A DNA stretch of 64,000 nucleotides from Calycina herbarum (taxonomy: Eukaryota; Ascomycota; Leotiomycetes; Helotiales; Pezizellaceae), in assembly GCA_001414485.1 (NCBI GenBank), contig LLEY01000010.1, positions 248,001-312,000 on the forward strand, in the 5' to 3' direction. Shown here piece after piece: positions 24,766 to 36,413 of the stretch. Each line of letters begins with the position of its first letter. Position 1 is the first letter of the stretch. A program made the position numbers and the translations under genes. The notes under the pieces are model-generated. The model saw nothing but the letters and a program-made list of their open reading frames with translations. It searched no databases and was not told where the DNA came from.

Positions 24766-26163
24766 GCTTCGAGGAACTTGGAATTTTGGGAGCTGCTGGT
24801 AGCGTGAGGGGCAAAGGTTGAGGATCTAGGGTTGCTGGAACGAAAACGAATTCTGCAAAGTAGAGCTTGGGGGTATCGGAAGCGAGGGCAGGCTATGGAG
24901 AGGGCCTGTTAAGAATTCTCTGTCTGGTACGCTCCGCGGATGTGGTAATCGCAGGTGGTGGGGAGTTGGGAGTTGCTTGCTGGGAAACAATCTGTTCCGA
25001 TAGACGTGAAAAGATAGAGGTAAATCAGTGAACTTCGTGACTGCCAAAGAGCAATTTATAGCAGCTCTAACCCTTAGGCTAGAACTTTTCCGAACTCTTC
25101 ACGGATTCGTGTGGTAAGACATGAATTATGGCTTGCTAGTTCTCAATCACTGGCCTGGATTTCTAGACGAGAGCGATGCAGAGGATTCCCATTATAAAGA
25201 ATCCCAAAATGGTGTATTGCGTCAAACTTATCACTTGTCAAAATCTCTCTCGCCTAGCCAAAGTGGACGCTATACAGAGATAACAGGCCCCAAAACTAAC
25301 AACCATAATAGAAGGAAGTACGCTTTGGTACTTGATTTGTGTTTTAAACCTTACGTTTCTTTAATTGTACTAGCCTCTACTAAAGGATTGTTGATAAAGT
25401 GTTACTAGTAGTGCGATTCTGCAAGAACTTGTACCACCATCTCATAGCCACTTTGAAGAACCAGACAGCAGGTAAGCCATCAAACACCTACATAGTTCAA
25501 ATTCTTCTTAGTGTTAGAGCTTGCTTTGTGTGAGAATGGTGTAGTAGTTTATCTCTGTAGTTATTAAAATCATTGTTTACCACACTACTGAGTCAGGGGC
25601 TTTACCGAGTTTTAGCGAAGGGTGGCCAACCGCACTTCTATTTTGAGGTTTAGTACAGTGTTTTACAAGGAGCAGTTTATGCACTTAAATTAACAAAGAC
25701 AAACGAATGTCGCACAAGCAAGTATTGGAAAATATTTGGTAAATAGGAGTTCATTCGCATCTAACATAGTGAAAGCTATATTATCTTACTTTAAGAGCAC
25801 CAGTAATCATTCGTCGTATAGTTGTTACACATGGCGGTAAGGTTTCTAGCAACTTAGCTACTAATACTCTATAGAGTGTTGGGGATCCCTAACCTTTTCA
25901 CGAGATCGACCTAAGAAACATATAATCTTAATCAAAGGTTATGTTACCGGGGACCATGTATGAAGTTTTAGAATTATCAAGAGTAACTTCAAACCCAGAG
26001 CAAGGAAAGATGGGAAGAAACGGAGAAACGAAAGATAGTAGGTATTTCATATTCCCTAGAGATGAAGCTTTGAAATTGAAATTGATGCAGAAGAAACCGA
26101 GGTGAAAAGTGAAAGTACCAGAACTATGTCAAATTCGCTAGTCCGCACCGCTGAGCAATTTAC
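24766..26163. other. Intergenic, 1.4 kb
   Basis: No supported gene. It contains copy 2 of the dispersed repeat (25805-25945). A 95-codon plus-strand frame at 25121 lacks gene-like features. Confidence 0.45.
25805..25945 (+). repeat. Dispersed degenerate repeat, copy 2
   Basis: This partner of 22950-23090 is in the same orientation. The shared core is GCTACTAATACTCTAT at about 25856-25871. It is followed by similar spaced blocks around an AGATC and a TCAAAGGTT-like motif. Confidence 0.5.
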
Positions 26164-27888
26164 TCAAAGATCTTTCGAGTGGAAGAACCTTGGCCCTTCA
26201 AAGAACAGCCATGGAATAATACCTTTTTCTTTCTGCTTCGAGAACTTCTTTGATTCCTCCGCACCTTTCCCTTTATATTGCTGAATAAAAATCTCAGGCT
26301 TCACAACCGAAGTATCAACCAAAACCTGTCCCTCCACATCCAAAGCTTCAGCTTGCACAGTCTTCACACCAACACGATCAAGTTCCAAGACAGTCTCAAA
26401 ACTTTCCCGTTTCGATTCTCCAATATAAGAGCGATGGCCATCATCATTGACCTCATAAAATCTCCAGGTCTTTGTCTCAGTATCGCCGTTCCAAGAGACG
26501 TAAACACTGGTAGACTCCGATTCCGTATCTTGCAAGGCAACAATAGCAGGTGCTTCGTTGGGAAAGCCAGTCCAATTGTATCTGTATCCACGATAATTCT
26601 CTACTCCTTCCCCAAGAAGACCAGAATCCATATAAAAGTGGAAAATTGGTGTCCCATCAGATTTGAACTCCGTGAGTGCGCCTTCGGAGCCCCAGTTCAC
26701 GACAACATTTCCATTGGGAAGTACTTGTGTAGAACCTTGAGATTTTGAGAGGAGGTTATCAGGTGGATTGAAGACTTGCACGATTTTCGCTTCCCAAGTT
26801 TCGGTATCGACTTCGATGATTTTTCCGCGTGAGTATTTGTAGAAGTGGACTTCGTGGCCATGGCCATTTTCTGTGCCGTGGGCTGAGTTGTCGTAAAGGG
26901 AGATGATTTCCTTTTTTCCGTCCGCGGATTTGGAGATGAACCGGGCGTCGTGTTGAAATGCGAATTCGACATCGGGACCCATTGTGAAATTTGAGGATTT
27001 ACCGGAGAGCTGCCAGATTATTTTGGAGGTCGTGCCGTTGATTTTGTAAACTGCGTTGGCGTCACGGGCGGAGATGAGGTAGTTTCCTTCGGCATCTTTA
27101 GCGACGCTGTTGATGTGGAAGTAGTCCCATGCATCGGACGAGTTATAACCGCTGCCAGCTTGGCCTGGATTGAGGGGAAGATATGCCTCTGGGGATGGTT
27201 AGCAAGAAGTAGAGGGGCATGACAACAGAATGGGAGACCTACCTGAAGGGTCGACGTGATCCAAGCTACTCCATTCGAACAATACCTTTCCAGTCTCGAT
27301 GTCGAGCTCCTGGAATCTGGCATCGACAATCCATTGCTGCTCAGATGAACCACCATAAGAGCTAAGATCATAAGGCACAGGATGGTAGATCTGAATTAAA
27401 GCAGTTTCCTCATTGACAATCGTAAATTCGTGCTTATCAGTCAATCGATGGTTCCCAGCGCGGAGTTCCTTGATGGTCTCGTAGTTCTGATCCAAGAAAG
27501 TTGTATGTCCATGGCCATGTCCGTAAGCAGCGTTATGACTGCCCTCGAAACTGTATAGGATATCTTGACCTTTATATCGGCCTGCTTGGAAGTTGGTGGC
27601 CCAGATGGAGAAATAAGTGAAGCCGGACCATACGAGATCTCCGGCATCAGTAAAAATGTATGGAGCTGCTTGGAGTGGCCCATGGCGAGTGCCATCTGGG
27701 TATCCTGAGAAGGGTGCAATGAAGATGTATCCAGATTCAACTTCCTTGGTGGCTGGTATTGTGATGTTGAGCTTGGGAGGTGTCAAATCTGGACGTGATT
27801 TGAATTGCCAGTCGGCACTAGCAAGAGGTATAGACAAGATACCAAGAGCAAGTGACAGAACGGTTTTCAATTGCCCAGGCTGTGCCAT
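26164..27888 (-). CDS. Secreted arylsulfotransferase (ASST)-family protein (556 aa)
   Basis: Exons 27888-27243 and 27188-26164 are joined by a 54 nt intron (GTAGGT..CCCCAG, phase 1). The protein starts with a signal peptide (MAQPGQLKTVLSLALGILSI.., cleavage near residue 25). The ASST-like beta-propeller region contains YGHGHGHTTFLDQNYE, then LTDKHEFTIVNEETALI, then AWDYFHINSVAKDAEGNYLI and FAFQHDARF. These His-containing motifs are typical of fungal ASST-family proteins. Bacterial ASSTs transfer sulfate between phenols; activity of the fungal secreted forms is not established, so the substrate is unknown. N-glycosylation sites such as NGT and NYT-like triplets are present. The next gene, divergent on the plus strand, is the decayed MFS transporter. 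Confidence 0.85.
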
Positions 27889-28753
27889 TTTTGGATACAG
27901 TATATACTGTGGCAACCTGGTTAAACAGTGCGCAAAGCAGTCAAAGCAGTCAAAGCAGGACGAGAAATTATAACACGAACCTCAATAAAAGCTAGCGCAA
28001 AGTTGATTTCGCAAACAAGAGATCAAGAACAATAATAGCTGCTTGGGCTTCCAAGATATGGTTGGCGAGATAGTAGTAACTTGGGAAGAGAGGTTGGAGA
28101 ATGGAACAAGCACGGAAATCAGCCAGGCAACTTGCCCAGCTTATATTATACAACATGAGAACGGTAGATGCCAATCATCATGTCGTCTTAATTGCACCAA
28201 TTCCATCTTTGCAGCTCGTGGGGCTTTTTGTCATCAAGACGTTGGTTGAGGATCGTTTGAGCCTGTTGATGTTAAGGGGGCAATGACCAAGCCGCTAGCG
28301 GACTTCCTCTCCGTCGCGCAACTTCATCCCTCCAACACCACTCAGCAAAGACAACGCAACAAACGGACATGCACTCCGTTCCCAATCTATCCGCACCATC
28401 AATTATGAATTCATGCCCGCCTATCAATCTGACTCGGTCGGCGAACGCGGTTTCCGACCGTGGCGCGAGATACGATGGGTTGCCGTGTTCGAGGTGGCAG
28501 GAGGCATGGTAGGTTAGATTCCTTGAGGGAATAGCATCAAACGGAACGATGGCAAATAGCGATTGAGGCGCTCAACCACCGTTGGAGGGGCCTAGGTAGT
28601 GCCTAGCTCACAATGAACGTACGGAAAAACTGGTTGCGAATCAAGACCAGAGTATGGTGAGTTTGCAGTAGTCCTATTTGTTATCTAATAACGATTTTCT
28701 TCTTTTCTTTCTACCATCAGTAATATTTCCCTCGATTGCATTTTCAGACCAGA
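27889..28753. other. Divergent intergenic region, ASST / MFS pseudogene
   Basis: This is the shared upstream region of the minus-strand ASST gene and the plus-strand MFS pseudogene. Just upstream of the ASST start is a short tandem repeat of GTCAAAGCA (about 27936-27958). No gene is supported in between. Confidence 0.5.
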
Positions 28754-30569
28754 ATGAGTACTCAATTCGTCACTTCCCGGCAGGATGCCACTGTAAAAAG
28801 CCACGAGACCTCTGCCCTGCTGGGCGAAACGAGCGTACCACCGAAATAGTCGCCTCCAGCGGGATTTATTTAGATCAAAACAGGTAATTATCCCTCCAGA
28901 AACCCATCAATTACGACTAACACGGCATAGCAACCTTTGCGAACGTCTTCTTATCAGGCTTCGATGGCACAATCACTGCCTCCACCTACGCTGTCATCGG
29001 ATCCGAATTCAACGCCGCAAACACCATCTCGTGGCTCACGACCTCCTACCTCATAACATCGACTGCTTTCCAGCCTCTCTACGGACGCTTCTCGGATATA
29101 TTGGGTCGGCGGGCATGTTTCTTCACGGCAACCTTGACTTTCCTCGTCGGTTGTTTGGGTTGCGGGCTGGCACCAGATGTGGTCTCGTTGAACCTCATGC
29201 GCGCGTTGACTGGTCTTGGAGGAGGCGGGCTGATGACGATGGCAACAATTATCAATTCGGATATGATACCGTTCAAAGAGAGGGGGATGTACCAAGCATG
29301 CCAAAATGTTCTGCATGGCTTTGGGTCTATCTGTGGAGCAAGCCTTGGGGGAGTCATTTCGGACACAATTGGGTGGCGATGGTGTTTTTTTGCTACAAAT
29401 CCCTGTTTCAATTTTTGCTTTCATCGTTGGGCACATAGTGATTAAGGAAACTAGTTTGCAGAAAGCCTTGATCGAGGATTTGGAGGAGTCTCGTCGGGCA
29501 AAGATCTCGACGTGGAGACAAATCGACCTCAGCGGGGCTGGATTGCTTGTTCTGGGGCTGTCTGCCCAGCTTGCGGCTCTGAGCATGGGCGGTAATAACT
29601 ACGCTTGGTCTGATATTCGAGTTATATCCTCGTTTGTTATCAGTGTCGTGCTTCTCGCAATTTTCGTTCTCGTTGAATTGCGCACCGAAGCAATTCCCGT
29701 CATGCCAATGAGTATGTTGCAAGGAACGTTGGCGATATCGAACTTGGTTACCAACGTGTGCTTAGGAATGGCAGCATATTCTGTAAGTATGCTTCTTCTC
29801 ATTCGGGAAACTTGGCTAGTGGAATCTTAGTTCCTCTTTCTTCTTCCATTGTTCTTCCAGGTGGTTCTTCTAGACTCCCCATCCGAAGCTGGGTTGCGCC
29901 TCGTGATACCATCTTTGGCAACTCCAGTTGGTGGAGTTATTGCCGGGTTCATCATGTCGCGCTATGGACGTCTGAGCGAGCTGGTCAGACTTGGATGCTT
30001 CTTTATGATACTTGGAAATGCACTCGTTGCATCTTTGAAATATCACGATTCGAAATGGAAGTACTTGGTCTACCTATTTCCTGCCAATCTGGGCCAAGGA
30101 ATAGCATATCCGAGTATTTTATTCACATTCCTCGCTGCTTTCGATCACAGCCGTAAGTCTCTGCCTGGCCTGTTCTTTTCCTCACTGACATATATTTAGA
30201 ACAAGCTGTTTCTACATCAATGGTCTACTTGTTTCGCTCCCTTGGCACCGTTTGGGGCGTTGCTGCCTCGTCCACTATTATCCAGAATGTTCTAGCGGAA
30301 CAGTTGCCGGTAGCCCTGGAAGGAATTCCTGGAAAAGAAAAAGTGAGTAGGCTCGTAACATGGAATCAGTCATTCTGACAACATCTAGATTGTTGACGAA
30401 ATTCGACACTCAGTGACTGTTAAATGATCTCCCACCGGATATTCAAGCTATTGCAAGGGAGGTTTACTTCTATGCTATTAGATATGCGTTTGCTGCAAGT
30501 ACAGCTGTGACGGTCCTTGCGCTACTTTCCGCTTTTTTCGCTCGTGGGAGAAGCCTCAATCGAGACTGA
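28754..30569 (+). pseudogene. MFS transporter pseudogene (FNX1/VBA-like)
   Basis: The start MSTQFVTSRQDATVKSHETS..LLGE resembles the N terminus of vacuolar basic amino acid/multidrug MFS carriers. Membrane-domain motifs follow: GFDGTITASTYAVIGSEFNA, then QPLYGRFSDILGRR (the A-motif) and RALTGLGGGG. Clean introns are seen at 28884-28930, 29783-29830, 30153-30199 and 30343-30388. The frame is broken four ways: TAG at 28847 and 28871, a T7 run at 29385-29391 where T6 would keep frame, and a shift near 30420-30427 before NDLPPDIQAIAREVY. The end is FARGRSLNRD. Several independent lesions make this a decayed gene rather than one sequencing error. Confidence 0.85.
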
Positions 30570-31039
30570 TCAATGGGGTCTATTCCAGAAATATCACGAC
30601 TTATGTTCCCATATTTCAGTATAAAGATGCAAATCTCAAGCCGCAATTAAACTCAGTTTATCTCACGATTTGGTTGTCTTTCATTCTCCTACCAATATAC
30701 GTTATCAGACAAGTCTAGCCAGCCGTTAATTGGTCTTCTCAAACCTAGCTTCATCCCGGTCTCCCACTGTAGGGCTTTGAAAGTAACCAATTGGAGATTG
30801 CACCCAACTGAATAATAAAGAAGTGTGCGGAGTCGAAGTCCGTTAATGTAGATCACTCCACCCAGGACCTGGGAAAGGTGGGGCTAGATTGATTGCGTGC
30901 GAGTGCTTGCTGGCAGTGGCGGATCAATTCTCAACTTTGATCCAAATTCTGTACCTTTGTTTTACTTCCGCAAACCAGGAAAGAATCTAGCTAGAAACTC
31001 CTAATCGAATCCAGTGAGTTTCTGATTTATTCCATCGCC
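30570..31039. other. Short intergenic region upstream of the Zn2Cys6 gene
   Basis: No gene is supported. It is the likely promoter and 5' leader of the regulator that starts at 31040. Confidence 0.5.
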
Positions 31040-33262
31040 ATGCCGCAGGATAGTAAGAACCGACTTTCGTAGGTGCCCCAGCCAATTTTCGTCCTGGACA
31101 ATAAATACTAATATATATTGAAGATGCAAGAGATGTCAAGATCGGAAGGTAATATTGCAAACAAACTTTTGAAAAGAAGACTCCAATTTCTGACTCCACG
31201 AAGATTAAATGTTCACGAAGTTCCCCTTGTCAACGATGCATAGCTGCGGGCGTCCGATGTGAGTTTCGAGGTGACGGATTGAAACGAGCACCCATTTCGA
31301 GAGAATATGTGACTGCGCTTGAAAGTCGAATTGGGGCCTTGGAAGAATTTTTGTCGGAATTGAAGGCAGCTTCGAATGGTGAACGAGAAGTGATGATTGA
31401 TTCCATTGACTTTGGGAATCATCTTGCGCCACAGACAAACATGCCGCGGGAACGGAGTCACGAAACATATTTGCCTGTGGGATACGACGGACCAGCTAGC
31501 CTTTCAAACTCGTCACTTCTCGCGATACCCAAACAACAAATTCCAGCTTTTCCGGTTTCCCTGCTTGATACAGCTTCTGGTATCGAGTTTTCGACCGAAA
31601 CAATCACTCGTTGTGTGGCATCATTCTTTCGCTGGCATCACCCATACCATTCCGTGATCGACAAGGAGTTATTCTTACTGGCATACTTGGATTCTTCGTC
31701 TCCAAAATCTTATCTCTTCCTGGCTTTGGAATATGCAATTTGTGCGCTCGGAGCTTTGTCCTCTCTAAACACACGACATCTCGCAGACAGGTTTTCGACA
31801 GCGGCTACTCGGAATCATGAAATGGGTGGACTTTATGATCCAAACGACCTGTCAATACAAGCCCTATTACTTTCTTCGTATTACCAAATTGGAAAAGGGG
31901 ATTTCTCAAAGGCATGGATACTTTCGGGCATTGGCTTTCGGATGGCGGAAGACCTCATGTACAACGACGAAAAGGCGAAGTTAAATCAGGGTACGCCGCG
32001 AGACATCAAAATTGATTCTCGACGGCGTATGTTTATGACCTGTTATGAATCCGATAAGTTTTCCCTTCGACATTTGAAATGGAGACTGGTAATCTGACTT
32101 GAGTGTAGGATGATTAGTCTACTCCTTGGGAGGTCGCCCACCCTGCAAGTGAAGCCGATGTCTTTTGCAGACAGTAATCAACAGCAGTAAAACTGATATG
32201 CGTCTTGGAAATATTTACAAATGCTGACAAGTCGAGTAGACCCCCTGTCTGGAACGATTTGTTGATATCAGTCGACCTAGCGCATCTCCAAGTCCCAGAA
32301 CCTGCATCAAATGCTAGTTTCCTATCTCATAGACAGATCGATCTGCTCGACATCGTGAATGAATTCATACCACAAACGAGTATCTCGAGCCTGCAAGAAA
32401 TTTCTCACCGAAAATCACAAAACTGGCTCGATGTTTCGATCAATGCCACAAACTCAAAGCTTCTAAAATGGCACAACAGACTTCCTAGCGAATTGAGATG
32501 GAACCGATGGGCTTCAAATACCGAGGATTTATTACCAAATTTAGCAAACTTGCAGTCAGTCATCATTCCCATTTTTCCGAATAGATGTTAATGTCCCTCA
32601 GCATGACCTACCACGTCTGCCAGCTCTCTGTCAATCTTCCGCTTCTCGCCAACAATAACTACACCAACCCAACGTCAGCACTCACCATCACTGCTCACGG
32701 AATTTGCAATTCCTCACTAGATACAATGCTCTCCATTTTCCGACGATACAAGCACCAACACTCCCTCCAAGCAGTACCTTTGATATTTGTCCAGGGAGCC
32801 ATTCTTGCCGCAGAAACGATTCTCGCAAGGAATACGATTAGCCATACCGGCCAAAACACGCTTGCTCAGAATACTAACCTTAGCGTTCTCGATGACGTCC
32901 TGGGAGACATGTCTTCTACATGGGATATTGCTGGTATCGCCAGGAACGAGCTGCATAGACGAATTGCGCAAGATGCGAAGAATGTTCCGAGGCCGAATCT
33001 TGAACTGAATTCGATACAATCTATAGAAGTGGGAAACAAGGCCAATACACCGGACTTCTGTGGCAGTGGGTCACTGGTGCAAATTGAGGGATTCGATGTT
33101 GGCGACGTCTATGATTTCAACCAAGTCGACTTTGGGATTCCACTTGTGTGGAATCCGGACTTGACCGTGGGGCAGAATCTGATGTGGGAAAACGTCGATT
33201 TGGGAAAGCCCCTTGAGAAGGACTTTGAGTTCCAGTTTGGGTATGGACTTAGTCAATTCTAG
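31040..33262 (+). CDS. Zn2Cys6 transcription factor (650 aa)
   Basis: Six exons keep frame: 31040-31068, 31124-31148, 31204-32057, 32118-32186, 32240-32554 and 32602-33262. The zinc cluster is assembled across the first three: MPQDSKNRLS, then CKRCQDRK, then IKCSRSSPCQRCIAAGVRCE, which is C-X2-C-X6-C-X5-C-X2-C-X6-C at residues 11-37. A linker (KRAPISREYVTALESRIGAL) with coiled-coil character follows. The fungal-specific transcription factor region includes FFRWHHPYHSVIDKELFLL, then RRRMFMTCYESD and LLLGRSPTLQ. Intron branch sites such as TGCTGAC support the map. It is intact although the transporter beside it is dead. Target genes are unknown; ASST and MFS neighbours suggest a small, partly decayed cluster. 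Confidence 0.85.
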
Positions 33263-33317
33263 TTCTGTTGTTGATGATGAGGAATCCAGTTGGATAAGGG
33301 TTGTGTGAGAAATTGGT

Positions 33318-33410
33318 AAGGGGAAGAATCCCGCGACTTTGGGTGAGAGGCCAAACCCAATCGGAATTCTGCCATATTTTCCCGCCTTTCTGTCAAACGC
33401 GTTTTTTGGG
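33318..33410 (+). repeat. Imperfect direct repeat, copy 1
   Basis: It begins GGGGAAGAATCCCGCGACTT and passes through a TTTTCCCGCCTTTCTG-like block. It aligns with 34074-34170 with gaps. No open frame or element end is obvious. It may be a decayed transposon fragment or a duplicated regulatory stretch. Confidence 0.45.
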
Positions 33411-34073
33411 CCAGTCTCGTCTTACACAAAACCCATCGATGCCCAGGTGTACCCTCGAGTGGGTTCGGTCAATCGTTTCGAAGCCCATTGTGGAGGACCA
33501 ATCTTTTGCTGGGTCGTTCTTTCCCTTTGACTTCTTCCTCAGCTCGACTCACCGGGGAGAGAGGACTCGAGGTCGCTCCTTCCCTCTAACTTCAACACCT
33601 CGACCACCCGACCTGGCCTCTACCGACCACGCGAGACCGGAGTCTAGGTGGACGAGAGCGAGAAGGGAAGGCGCGACCCTCCGTCCGAATTCCCGGCCTC
33701 GTCCTCCCATTTGCACACTTTTTCGTTGTCGAAAAGGGATCGCGGGGGTGGGGACCTGGCGGACGATTTCTGGGCGAGGTCGACTCAAGACACCACCTTG
33801 GGCATTGAAGTATGCTGCAGCAAGGTTTGTATTTTTGTGGCAAGAGGATAGGAGGATATATTGATAGACTTGATAGTAACAACGTGTTGGACTTCAATCA
33901 ACCCGTAGGACATCAACCGAGTTGTTTTGGAAATCGGTTTCTGCTGAGAAAAATCCCGCATGGCAGACCATAAATTTCTAGCAATCGGTCAGTGTTGGTG
34001 TGGTTATCTTGGGCGTGGTATGTCTTCATACTCATCCTAATTGTGCTGGGACGAAACAAAAAGCTGTTATGGG

Positions 34074-34170
34074 AAGGGGCAGAATCCCGTGACTTTGATC
34101 TTCTGCAGTAGCCAGCCTGATTTGAATTTTGCAATACTGCTTTCCCCGCTTTCTGGAACAATTTCCTTGC
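34074..34170 (+). repeat. Imperfect direct repeat, copy 2
   Basis: It begins GGGGCAGAATCCCGTGACTT, with GCAATACTGCTTTCCCCGCT and TTTCTGGAACAA-like blocks in the same order as 33318-33410. Confidence 0.45.
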
Positions 34171-34669
34171 GACTCCGCCATTATTTGTCGAATTGAAAGA
34201 TCTATCCTTCGACCTCAAGTGAAGGGAGAAGGGGGGGAAGCCAGAAGTATTTTGGATGAGGGGGATGAGGGGGGTTTCAATCAAGTTACATCTTCATTGG
34301 TCAATTTCTTATGCACATTGTATATATGATTTGCTCTTCTCCTCCCGATAGCAACGTGGCGCCTGCAGGTTGTATGCACCGGATCCTTTAGGCACCCATG
34401 GCGTTATTTTCCATTCAGGCTGCTTCTTGAGATAGATGAGATTATGGAGTCACCGTTTCTCCCATAGCTCAGCCTCATCCATTGATACCCAACCTCACGA
34501 ATATATCATCTTTTGATCTCGCAAAGACAGTCGTTCGAGCGTTGTTGGCTTACTGTTAAAACAAACGACACAGAAACAACAGTTCGAACGCCAACAACTC
34601 GACTTTGAGCTTCTCCCCAATCCCAGTATTTTTGGGGGTTGATAGCTTGCTGCGCGGGCGCACATCACA

Positions 34670-35868
34670 ATGGATTCCTTTTCGAATAACAGATCTTTCA
34701 TCAATGTAAGTAAAGTCATATCCGCTACGAATAAGCTTGATACTGACTCGCAAAGCCAATTCCACCAAGAGTGGAAACTCCCGAGGGAGCCGCTTCGAAT
34801 ACCCCGCCCCCACCTCCGAGCGAGGCCTTCGTCCCTCGCCAGACGTCTTACTCTTCCTCAGCCCGAAGTCCGACAGTGGAATATCGAAATCGAGAGCGTG
34901 ATACACATCGATCACACGCTGCAGCTCGAAGAAACGAATACTTTATCCCGAAAGATGGCATCGATAAGGAGGTTATTGCAGCAGACATATGTCGTTACTT
35001 GGGGAATGATGCGCTCGTAAGAACTGGCAGCTATGAAGACCCAGTTACTCACAATTTACGACATGGATACTTTATCAACGCATACCGAAATCTGACTACG
35101 GCAATGATAGCAGATCTGAAGGCGGATACGGAGAGATGGAATGCGGAAAGGACGGCTTCCCCTGCTTTGAGGGGACGAGCTCCACATGTTGAGTACGGAA
35201 CTTCAAGTACACATCAGTCGAGACAGTATTATGGTCCAACTGAGGCTCCAGGAAATCAGCCTCCTTCACATCCATCGAATGCTTCAGGATATGCCAACTC
35301 GTCATCAACTTATCAAAATCCCTCGTCAAATTATCCTAATCCTTTCCCATATGAATCTAGTACTACATCTGGTTATCCGCCTTCAGCGAGCAATGATCCT
35401 GGCTATGGAACAAATCCCAACTCGGGCAGTTATACCTATACCAGAGCAGCACCAGACTACCCCTACCAACCACCACAGCCTCCACCTGGGGTAGCAAATG
35501 TCGCAAATCCAACTTCCCCAGCAGAATACGGAGCACGAGGAGAATATCAACCTCCGTATGGGGCTTCCGCAACAGCAAACAGCTCAGCGTACTATGCACA
35601 GCCCAATTCCAGTTCCTCTCCATTGCACTACCAACCTCCACAAAGTGGAGAGACATATTACAATCGTGGTCCTAACATAAGTGAACACGTGGATAATCAG
35701 AATAATGGGTATGATACTGGTTACCAAGGCCCTCAAGATTATGCATCGGGTCCTCGGACTGCTCCTGTAGCAAATACATCCCATCAAACGACGAGAAGGC
35801 GTGAGCGGGACTCAGGCCATGGTGATCCGGATAGACGTGATAGGCATCCTCATCAGAGTCGGCGGTAG
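34670..35868 (+). CDS. rfeG: RfeG-like protein (382 aa)
   Basis: Exons 34670-34705 and 34756-35868 (phase 0, GTAAGT..GCAAAG). A short Pro/Ser-rich N terminus is followed by the conserved block at about residues 80-150: NEYFIPKDGIDKEVIAADIC, then RYLGNDALVR, GYFINAYRNLTTAMIADLKA and DTERW. I recognise this as the core of the fungal family annotated as transcription factor RfeG. The remainder is a long Tyr/Pro/Ser/Gln/Asn-rich, likely disordered region that ends in a basic tail (RRRERDSGHGDPDRRDRHPH). RfeG is named as a transcription factor, but a DNA-binding fold is not visible here and a role in transcription is from family naming only. Confidence 0.8.
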
Positions 35869-36413
35869 TCAAAATTTCGAGTGTATTGATCTATTTGTGG
35901 TCTAGCAGTGCAGCAGCCAGCAAGGGTACTGACAGTATCTATTTTCAACAAGAATGTCGACGTCATCTCATTTGTTCTACTCGCTGTCCAGTAGCTGATT
36001 TGAAAGCGACAAAAGGCAATATATGAATTTCAAGGCCTCGTTTATTGATACGATGCGGTGAGAAAGTATCTCTTGGTCAACCTAAGCTTAAGAAGATTCG
36101 GGCCAAGCGATGCAGCTGCTTAGTTTATTTTTCTCCTGAAGGCAAAACAAACGTCACACCGGCAGCAATTGGGATAGAGGGCTTCTTGCTACCAATTGAC
36201 GACCGTCTGAAACCGCAATTCTTTATTCCACGTGATTAAAAATCAGACACAGGGTGCCTACCAGTTCGCTTCATGCAGGATCCTTTGAGCTAATAATTAC
36301 GTTTGCCTCGCGCCCTCAATTGGAGACGACTCGAGTTTCACAATTGTCTTGGTACACTGTCGAGGACATGCAGCTCATGTATTTCTCTATCATCTAGATT
36401 ACATTCGATTCAA
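35869..36413. other. Intergenic
   Basis: No supported gene between the RfeG-like gene and the DUF6594 pseudogene. Confidence 0.5.

Larger units (their letters stand above)
33263..34669. other. Intergenic, 1.4 kb, with a repeat pair
   Basis: Open frames here look random in composition. Two related blocks (33318-33410 and 34074-34170) form an imperfect direct repeat listed separately. 34600-34669 is the likely RfeG-like 5' leader. Confidence 0.5.

Noticed and set aside
32041..32610. Apparent stops and frame changes in the Zn2Cys6 gene.
   Set aside because: Three short introns with good branch sites restore one frame through to the stop at 33262.
33301..33864. A 187-codon plus-strand open frame downstream of the Zn2Cys6 gene.
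   Set aside because: It is Arg/Pro/Ser-rich in a way typical of chance frames in GC-rich DNA, with competing frames on both strands and no homology I recognise.
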